From: SZUA-365 sp034002405
GTDB taxonomy: Bacteria > Bacteroidota > Ignavibacteria > SZUA-365
Assembly (NCBI GenBank): GCA_034002405.1
Contig: JAVFAS010000096.1
Coordinates: 1 to 8,651, forward strand
DNA: 8,651 nucleotides
Direction: 5' to 3'
Positions within the stretch are counted from its first letter, which is position 1, and the number at the start of each line of letters is the position of its first letter. The notes beneath the pieces are model-generated. The model was not told where the DNA came from, searched no databases, and was given only the letters and a program-made list of their open reading frames with translations. Position numbers and translations under genes: made by a program. Below are positions 1 to 4,682 of the stretch, in pieces.

Positions 1-191
1 AGCCCACTCACGTTCAGATCAAACTGTACTCGATCGAAGGTAAAGAAATACGGAGTTTGTACTCCGGTGAAAGAGATGCAGGCGGATTCACGATTCACGA
101 TACCGTGCAAAATCTGATTCCCGGAACCTATCTGTACCGAGCCGTCACGCGGTATCACTCGGGAAGCACCCGAATTCTTGTCGTCAGATGA
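1..191 (+). CDS. C-terminal end of a secreted protein with T9SS type A-like sorting domain (partial)
   Basis: Only the last 62 codons of this gene lie in the window; the reading frame enters from the left edge (first full codon at position 3) and ends at TGA 189-191. The translated tail contains VQIKLYSIEGKEIRSLYSG, then an aGGF turn, LIPGTYLYRAVT and a basic end RILVVR. This alternation of a first beta strand with a Gly-Lys turn, a G-T/I-Y strand and a hydrophobic-basic last strand is the pattern of the C-terminal sorting domain that directs proteins through the type IX secretion system, also shared by the FlgD-like Ig fold. The cargo part is outside the window, so its function is unknown. 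It is convergent with the next gene, with a 33-nt gap and no clear terminator. The assignment rests on pattern recognition of a short, divergent domain. Confidence 0.75.
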   Translation, partial: PTHVQIKLYSIEGKEIRSLYSGERDAGGFTIHDTVQNLIPGTYLYRAVTRYHSGSTRILVVR

Positions 192-224
192 GTACCTTCA
201 GCACTGCAACGGCCATTCTGCCGG

Positions 225-989
225 TCAGCGCGTCAACGCCCAGACGATGATGTTCATTCCCATCTGCAGGGATTTGCGGCGGATCTCTTCCGGGTCCTTG
301 TGCACGTCGGGATCGGCCCAGCCGTCGGCGAGATTGCTCTCGTAGGTGTAGAAGAGCACCAGCCGTCCTTCATGGAAAATGCCGAAGCCCTGCGGCGCCT
401 TTTCGTCGTGCTCGTGGATTTTCGGCAGGCCGTTCGGAAACGGAAAATGTGTGTGATAGATGCCGTGATCGAACGGCAGTTCCACCAGCTCGCGGTCGGG
501 GAACACTTTCTTGATTTCGCGGCGGAAGGCCTTGTCGAAACCGTAGTCGTCGTCGACGTACAGGAAGCCGCCGTTTTCGAGGTAATTGCGAAGGTTCGCC
601 GCCTCGCGATCGGAGAGGCGGATGTTGCCGTGTCCGGTCATGAATACAAACGGGTAGGAAAACAGCTTCTCGCTGCCGACCTCGACAAACACCTCCGATC
701 GCACGTCGACGTCGATGCTGCTGTTTTCCTTCAGGAAGCGCAGCATGTTCAGTTCCGACGAGGGATCGTTGTACCAGTCTCCCCCGCCGTCATACTTGAT
801 GCGTCCGATGACAAACTTGCTTCCCGCCCGTTCCCGCGCCTGTTGCGGGGGAGCCGACGGCACCGTCGGCACGGTGAACTGCCGCGGCTGCGACTGCACC
901 TGCGCCCGCGTTTCATCCGGCGTCGCCGCCAGGACCAGGAACATCAGAATGCCAACGCCGGCGTATGTTCGAATCTTCGTTTCATGCAT
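225..989 (-). CDS. Secreted DUF4159 domain protein
   Basis: A 254-residue protein of unknown function. Residues 1-30 are a signal peptide (basic start MHETKIR, hydrophobic core GVGILMFLVLAA, cleavage near TRAQ), followed by a Pro/Gln-rich linker to about residue 55. The rest (about 58-254) matches the DUF4159 family: the motif DWYNDPSSELNMLRFL at 71-86, the strand-turn FMTGHGN at 116-122, the acidic GGFLYVDDDYG at 140-150, and DHGIYHTHF at 174-182. The fold is thought to resemble a glutamine-amidotransferase or ThuA-like domain, but no catalytic role is established. I chose the ATG at 987-989 because the signal peptide begins there; the frame stays open 39 codons further upstream but that stretch does not look like protein. 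No Shine-Dalgarno is seen; a promoter candidate sits almost directly on the start. It is divergent from the MerR gene. Family confidence is good, function unknown. Confidence 0.85.
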   Translation of the reverse strand: MHETKIRTYAGVGILMFLVLAATPDETRAQVQSQPRQFTVPTVPSAPPQQARERAGSKFVIGRIKYDGGGDWYNDPSSELNMLRFLKENSSIDVDVRSEVFVEVGSEKLFSYPFVFMTGHGNIRLSDREAANLRNYLENGGFLYVDDDYGFDKAFRREIKKVFPDRELVELPFDHGIYHTHFPFPNGLPKIHEHDEKAPQGFGIFHEGRLVLFYTYESNLADGWADPDVHKDPEEIRRKSLQMGMNIIVWALTR

Positions 990-997
990 AGGAATGA

Positions 998-1026
998 AAG
1001 TTAGCACCGCCTCCAGCGCCGCGCAA
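998..1026 (-). promoter_or_regulatory. Putative promoter of the DUF4159 gene
   Basis: On the minus strand, TTGCGC (1021-1026) is followed after exactly 17 nt by TAACTT (998-1003). The ATG starts 8 nt past the -10 box, so transcription would start at or just before the start codon. This fits the lack of a ribosome binding site. It is supported by sequence pattern only. Confidence 0.4.
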
Positions 1027-1156
1027 GGCGGTAATTCAGGATGTCGGCCGTACGGCGTTCCCCATCTCACGCATCGCATCAGGCGGAAGACGCGAGAGGA
1101 ATGCACGATGACGCATTAGGCACGCGAGTTCACGGGACGCGGCAGGCGAGCGGCTG

Positions 1157-1185
1157 TTGCATGTTCATTTTCGTATGGTTACATT
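1157..1185 (+). promoter_or_regulatory. Putative promoter of the MerR-family gene
   Basis: TTGCAT (1157-1162) is separated by 17 nt from TACATT (1180-1185), in a locally AT-rich island within GC-rich sequence. The start codon lies 32 nt past the -10 box, giving a leader of about 25 nt. It lies in the 228-nt divergent gap between the DUF4159 and MerR genes. Confidence 0.45.
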
Positions 1186-1217
1186 TTCCGTATTGCTCCA
1201 CTACCGCCCGGTGCGTC

Positions 1218-1619
1218 ATGAAGGATTTTTCGATCAAAAAGCTCTACTACTCGATCAGCGAGGTGAGCAAGATCACCAACCTGGAGCAGTACGTCCTTCG
1301 CTACTGGGAGTCGGAGTTCGACGAGCTCAAACCCGCGAAAAACCGCGCCGGCAACCGCATTTACACGAACAAGGACATCCAGCTCATTCTCTTCATCAAG
1401 AAGTTGCTGCGGGACGAGCGCTACACGATCGAGGGCGCGAAGCAGGTGCTCAAGACATACACGCCCGGACAGGAATCCGACTTCGGCCGCGAGGAGGATG
1501 AACAGATCGAGGATCCCGCACAGACCGCGCTGCTGTTCGAACCCGAGGGGAAGCTGCGCGAGGATCTTCTGAAAGTCCGCCAGTTCCTCGAGGAACTGCG
1601 CGAACGCATCCGCGGCTGA
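1218..1619 (+). CDS. MerR-family transcriptional regulator
   Basis: A 133-residue DNA-binding protein. The N-terminal half is a MerR winged helix-turn-helix: YYSISEVSKIT at 10-20 (first helix-turn), YVLRYWESEFDELKP at 25-39 (recognition helix and the conserved RYWE/RFWE signature), the wing NRAGNRIYTNKDI at 42-54, and a second helix pair to about 80 with the TIEGAKQVL motif (70-78). The C-terminal part is an acidic linker and a short amphipathic, probably coiled-coil, helix (111-131) for dimer formation. There is no effector-binding domain and no cysteine, so it is not a metal sensor of the classical type. Short MerR proteins like this are common in Bacteroidota and Chlorobiota, where their targets are mostly unknown. 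I chose ATG 1218 because the conserved sequence begins just after it; the upstream open frame is not MerR-like and contains the promoter candidate. The target genes cannot be told from the context. Confidence 0.9.
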   Translation: MKDFSIKKLYYSISEVSKITNLEQYVLRYWESEFDELKPAKNRAGNRIYTNKDIQLILFIKKLLRDERYTIEGAKQVLKTYTPGQESDFGREEDEQIEDPAQTALLFEPEGKLREDLLKVRQFLEELRERIRG

Positions 1620-1655
1620 TTCCTCTCCGCGTGCGACCACGCCCGCCGTGCGTCA

Positions 1656-1686
1656 TTAGGTTTTTCTTCCCGTTCCTTTGTATATT
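1656..1686 (+). promoter_or_regulatory. Putative tRNA-Pro promoter
   Basis: An AT-rich stretch in the gap after the MerR gene holds TATATT (1681-1686), a good -10 box, 26 nt before the mature tRNA. The -35 side is weaker: TTAGGT (1656-1661) at a 19-nt spacing, as is common for Bacteroidota promoters. The -10 is convincing, the -35 is not. Confidence 0.45.
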
Positions 1687-1712
1687 GGTGTCTCGCCATT
1701 CGTGGCGTCGGC

Positions 1713-1789
<77 letters not shown>

Positions 1790-1796
1790 GAGAATA

Positions 1797-1828
1797 CGAG
1801 CATCAAGTGATTGGTGCTCGTTTTTTTT
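1797..1828 (+). terminator. Intrinsic terminator of the tRNA-Pro gene
   Basis: CGAGCATCAA (1797-1806) pairs with TTGGTGCTCG (1811-1820) over 10 bp (one G-T pair) around a GTGA loop, followed directly by eight T residues (1821-1828). It begins 7 nt after the CCA end. This is a textbook rho-independent terminator acting on + only. Confidence 0.92.
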
Positions 1829-1836
1829 GAGGCGGG

Positions 1837-2058
1837 GAGGAGTAAGGGAGGGAGGTTGCAGAGGGCACGGAGAAGACTTTTACCACGGAGGCGCGCAGTG
1901 GCACGCGGAGGATTTTTGTGCCGTTGCATCTCGGATGTCCGAGGCATACCCCCGGAAGAAATCCGACGCACCAATCGAAAAATCCCTCCGTGCGCCTCCG
2001 TGCGCCTCCGCGGTAAAATCTTCTCCGTGCCCTCCGCAACCTCCCTCCCTTACTCCTC
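1837..2058. repeat. Long imperfect inverted repeat (81-nt arms) between tRNA-Pro and rnhC
   Basis: The left arm (1837-1917) and right arm (1978-2058) are reverse complements. A hand alignment gives roughly 73 matches in 82 columns with two single-base gaps; the outer 23 nt are identical. The 60-nt centre (1918-1977) holds a further short hairpin, CTCGGA/TCCGAG. Each arm carries the purine-rich pattern ACGGAG repeated at about 10-nt steps with a TTTTACC block; in the right arm CCTCCGTGCG occurs twice in tandem (1985-2004). Sequences of this ACCACGGAGG / CACGGAGAAG type are familiar as dispersed intergenic repeats in many environmental bacterial genomes, so a MITE- or REP-like mobile element is a reasonable guess. 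It has no plausible protein: the open frames on both strands give the same low-complexity peptide because of the symmetry. RNA from either strand would fold into a hairpin of about 80 bp. Confidence 0.88.
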
Positions 2059-3006
2059 AAACAATCTCCCCCCACCCAATTTCCCCTTCATCTTCTCCGT
2101 CGTCTTGAAATGCAGCTTTGCGTATTTTTTTAAGCCGCCTGATCCCTCACGGGCGACGATGTGGCGGGCCGCCGCGAGAATGCCGCGCTCGTCGGAGGCG
2201 CCGAGGGGGAGACGGCAGCCGGCGGTGGTCTCGAGTTGGGACATGCGGCGGACGAATTCGTCGCGGGCGAGGATGGATGCGGCGGCCACGGCAGGATCGG
2301 CCTCCGCGCGCACGTGCTGCCGCACGTCGATCGCGCGGCCGCGTGTCATCAGCGCGCGGCGGATCACCGACTCGTCGGCGAATTTGTCGCAGACAGCATA
2401 ACGGACATCCTGGTGTTTTTCCAGCAGGTCCTCGATGCAGCGCGCGTGCATCCATGCGAGAATGCGCTGGCTGTTTTTCCCGAATGATGACCCGGCCATG
2501 AATTCATTGTAGCGCTCGGGCATGACGGTGACTACGACGTACGCGCCGTCGCAGATGCGGCGGATCTCCGCCGCCGCGCTGGTGATGCGCGCGGCCGCGA
2601 GTTCCTTGCTGTCGCGGAGGATCAGCGGACGCAGCAGCGCGAGCCGCTCGGTGTCCACCAGCACCCCCGCCGCGGTGATCGGACCGAAATAATCGCCTTT
2701 CCCCGATTCATCCACCCCGATCCAGCTCCGCACCTCCGCGTGCAGGAAGGCGCTTTTACCTGGCTCGAGTCCGTGCAACTGCTGTTCGACCAGCGTGCGC
2801 AACGGCGAGGCCTTGCCCTGGACTTTCGGCGTCAGCGAACCCTTGGCGTTGAACCAGACCAGGACCTTCACCGCCTGCGGCGCCTCGCCCACCGTGGCCT
2901 CGACGTTCCACTGCCTGTGTTCGGTCGGACCCACTGCGAGTCCCGCCCCCGTGCAGCGCATGGTGATTTCATCGAGCAACTGTTCCGCTTTTTCCACCGC
3001 GGTCAC
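2050..3006 (-). CDS. rnhC: Ribonuclease HIII
   Basis: A 318-residue enzyme that cuts the RNA strand of RNA-DNA hybrids in the cytoplasm, removing RNA primers and R-loops. Residues 1-90 are the N-terminal substrate-binding extension (TBP-like) that distinguishes HIII from HII. The catalytic domain starts at IGVDESGKGDYFGPITAAG (96-114); the GKGDYFGP form is typical of HIII, with D99 and E100 as the first catalytic pair. Further conserved sites are RDSKEL (131-136), CDKF with D207, and RAEADPAVAAASILAR (233-248), which carries the remaining acidic position. The length fits the family (about 300). The start is a GTG: AGGAG at 3013-3017 lies 6 nt before GTG 3004-3006, and conserved sequence begins there; the frame is open far upstream but runs into the divergent M23 gene and is not protein-like. 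The stop codon and the last two codons lie in the inverted repeat. Confidence 0.92.
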   Translation of the reverse strand: MTAVEKAEQLLDEITMRCTGAGLAVGPTEHRQWNVEATVGEAPQAVKVLVWFNAKGSLTPKVQGKASPLRTLVEQQLHGLEPGKSAFLHAEVRSWIGVDESGKGDYFGPITAAGVLVDTERLALLRPLILRDSKELAAARITSAAAEIRRICDGAYVVVTVMPERYNEFMAGSSFGKNSQRILAWMHARCIEDLLEKHQDVRYAVCDKFADESVIRRALMTRGRAIDVRQHVRAEADPAVAAASILARDEFVRRMSQLETTAGCRLPLGASDERGILAAARHIVAREGSGGLKKYAKLHFKTTEKMKGKLGGGRLFEE

Positions 3007-3012
3007 GGCATT

Positions 3013-3017
3013 CTCCT
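3013..3017 (-). promoter_or_regulatory. Ribosome binding site that sets the GTG start of rnhC
   Basis: On the minus strand GACAGGAG is followed by AATGCC and then GTG. The AGGAG is the best Shine-Dalgarno in the left half of the window and its 6-nt spacing points to the GTG. An ATG at 3009-3011 is in another frame and stops after one more codon (ATG CCG TGA), its TGA overlapping the GTG. Confidence 0.75.
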
Positions 3018-3040
3018 GTCGTTTCGCATGAACCGGGAAC

Positions 3041-3069
3041 AAGATACATCCCTCCGCGCGCAGATGCAC
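3041..3069 (-). promoter_or_regulatory. Putative rnhC promoter
   Basis: On the minus strand GTGCAT (3064-3069) is 17 nt from TATCTT (3041-3046). The leader to the GTG would be about 28 nt and include the AGGAG. The -10 box equals the one proposed for the divergent M23 gene; the -35 box is weak. Confidence 0.4.
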
Positions 3070-3176
3070 GCGAACACATGCGCCGAGGCCCTGCGCCGCG
3101 AAACAGCGCACGCGTGCGTGGAGCGGATCCTCCCTCGCGCGGCATGCGATGCCGCGGGGCAGATCGCGAGCGCCGG

Positions 3177-3206
3177 TTGACATGCATTTCGGCCACGCCG
3201 TATCTT
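3177..3206 (+). promoter_or_regulatory. Putative promoter of the M23 peptidase gene
   Basis: A perfect TTGACA (3177-3182) is followed after 18 nt by TATCTT (3201-3206). The ATG at 3212 starts 5 nt past the -10 box, so transcription should begin at or next to the start codon. No ribosome binding site precedes that ATG, which supports a leaderless transcript. Confidence 0.5.
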
Positions 3207-3211
3207 TTGGG

Positions 3212-4576
3212 ATGCGGATTTCACTGGCGAATCTCCCGACCCGACACAAACTGCTCGTCTTTTCCGTTATCACCGTGCTCACCGCGGCGATGGTGCTCGC
3301 GTTGGCGTTCGCGCCCCGCGGAGATGCGCCCGTTTCGAGGAAGACACGGGTCGCGGAGGGTCCCACCGTGCCGCAACTCGTCACCGGCAGCGCGGCGCGG
3401 CGCCTGGTCGAGCTCCGCGGCGAGGTACGGCCCAACATGCCTTTCATCACGGCCATGCTCAGCGCCGGCATCGAGCGCACGGTGGCGGATACCATCCAGA
3501 AACACCTCGGTTCGGTCGCGTTTGATTTCGGACAATGCCGTCCGGGACAGCGCTTCACCGCCCAGGTCGATTCCACCGGCGCACTGCGGGCTTTCCGCTA
3601 TGACACCGACCGCCTGCACAGTTACTGGATCCTTCCCAACGACGCGGGGCTGCTTGAAGCGCGGACCTGGAAAACCCCGGTGCGTCGCGCGCTGCTGTCG
3701 ATCGAAGGCCGCGTGCGCACCTCCGTGTACCATACCATCATGGGCATGGGCGAGACACCGCAACTCGTCTCCGACTACGCCGACGTGCTGGGCTACGATA
3801 TCGATTTCATTTTCGATCCGCGCGTCGGAGATCGTTTCCGCATTCTTGTCGAGCGACACACACTTGACGGCGACATCGTCGGCTATGGTCCGATCCTTGC
3901 GGCGGAGTACGAAGGAGAGATCACCGGACGCGTGATCGGCTACCGCTTCGATCTGTCGGGCAAGGACAGCGTGGGATATTTCGCGCCCGACGGTGAAAAC
4001 CTGCAGAAGGCCTTCATGCGTTCGCCGCTGAGCATTCTCCGCGTCACCAGTGGTTTCGGCATGCGCACGCATCCCATTTCCGGGCGGCGCAAGATGCACA
4101 CCGGCATCGATTACGGCGCGCCGACCGGCACGCCGGTCTGGTCGATCGGTGCCGGCACGGTGATTTTCGCCGGCTGGAAGGGCGGGTACGGGAAGACCAT
4201 CGAAATCCGCCACTCCGGCAGCGTGGTCACCCGCTACGGACACCTGTCGAAGATTCACGTGCGCCGCGGACAGGCGGTGCGGCAGCATCAGACCATCGGT
4301 GCCGTGGGATCGACCGGGTATTCCACCGGACCCCACCTGCATTTCGAATACCTCGTCAACGGCGTGTTCACACCCCCGCGCAAGGTGAAGAATCCCGCGC
4401 TCAAGCGGCTGCCGAAAGAGCGCATGCCGGAATTCACCGCGCACATGGCCCGCGTCGACAGTCTCTGGAACGCCACCCCGCGCTTCGGCGGCCGTCCCCA
4501 ACGCAACGCCATCGCCGCCGCGCGCAGCCGCGTGGAAAGAAAGACGGGCGCATCCGGCATTCAGAAAAACTCCTGA
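3212..4576 (+). CDS. Membrane-anchored M23 (LytM/OapA-type) metallo-endopeptidase
   Basis: A 454-residue zinc peptidase predicted to cut peptide cross-links of peptidoglycan in the periplasm. Residues 13-33 (KLLVFSVITVLTAAMVLALAF) form one membrane segment. Residues about 72-160 and 160-265 resemble the two N-terminal domains of Csd3/OapA-like enzymes; GRVRTSVYHTIMGMGE at 166-181, DPRVGDRFRILVE (202-214) and LQKAFMRSPL (264-273) are typical landmarks. The M23 domain runs from about 275 to 385: SGFGMRTHPISGRRKMHTGIDYG with the zinc ligands H296 and D300 (HxxxD), RYGHLS with H344, and GPHLHFEY with the HxH pair H375 and H377, so all active-site residues are present. A basic Ala/Arg-rich tail follows. 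I chose ATG 3212 because the membrane segment follows at once; ATG 3182 overlaps the TTGACA box. Divergent from rnhC. Confidence 0.9.
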   Translation: MRISLANLPTRHKLLVFSVITVLTAAMVLALAFAPRGDAPVSRKTRVAEGPTVPQLVTGSAARRLVELRGEVRPNMPFITAMLSAGIERTVADTIQKHLGSVAFDFGQCRPGQRFTAQVDSTGALRAFRYDTDRLHSYWILPNDAGLLEARTWKTPVRRALLSIEGRVRTSVYHTIMGMGETPQLVSDYADVLGYDIDFIFDPRVGDRFRILVERHTLDGDIVGYGPILAAEYEGEITGRVIGYRFDLSGKDSVGYFAPDGENLQKAFMRSPLSILRVTSGFGMRTHPISGRRKMHTGIDYGAPTGTPVWSIGAGTVIFAGWKGGYGKTIEIRHSGSVVTRYGHLSKIHVRRGQAVRQHQTIGAVGSTGYSTGPHLHFEYLVNGVFTPPRKVKNPALKRLPKERMPEFTAHMARVDSLWNATPRFGGRPQRNAIAAARSRVERKTGASGIQKNS

Positions 4577-4586
4577 CCCGGTCATT

Positions 4587-4650
4587 CCCTCTTCCGGCCG
4601 AAACGTTTCCCTCTTCCGGCCGAAACGTTTCCCCCTTCCGTCCGTACGCT
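4587..4650 (+). repeat. 22-bp tandem repeat between the M23 and S9 peptidase genes
   Basis: Two identical 22-nt copies (4587-4608 and 4609-4630) are followed by a diverged partial third copy (4631-4650). Each unit begins CCCTCTTCC and contains CCGGCCG and the palindrome AAACGTTT. It lies 11 nt after the M23 stop and ends 32 nt before the S9 start. No hairpin with a T-tract is seen, so it is not an obvious terminator; a protein-binding site or simple slippage array are both possible. Confidence 0.85.
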
Positions 4651-4682
4651 TCGCATCCGTTCACATCCATCGAGAATCGCGT

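Noticed and set aside
300..1004. 234-codon + frame over the DUF4159 gene
   Set aside because: It is the mirror of a recognised protein with a signal peptide; no motif of its own.
1006..1032. Inverted repeat ACCGCC/GGCGGT in the DUF4159 leader region
   Set aside because: Six base pairs with a 15-nt loop in GC-rich DNA is expected by chance, and it overlaps the better-supported promoter.
1803..2401. Open frames on both strands across the tRNA-rnhC gap, coding for Arg/Ser-rich peptides
   Set aside because: Both strands give nearly the same peptide (e.g. FSVPSATSLPYSS) because the DNA is an inverted repeat; they also overlap the terminator and rnhC. They are artefacts of the repeat.
3007..3576. 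190-codon upstream extension of the rnhC frame
   Set aside because: It has no RNase H-like sequence, is antisense to the M23 gene and would bypass the well-placed AGGAG-GTG start. RNase HIII is normally about 300 residues, matching the shorter form.
3221..4585. 454-codon open frame antisense to the M23 peptidase gene
   Set aside because: High GC keeps the opposite strand open. The + frame has a membrane segment and complete M23 motifs; the antisense protein has no recognisable domain.
4587..4650. CRISPR-like array
   Set aside because: The copies are directly adjacent without spacers, and no cas genes are present.
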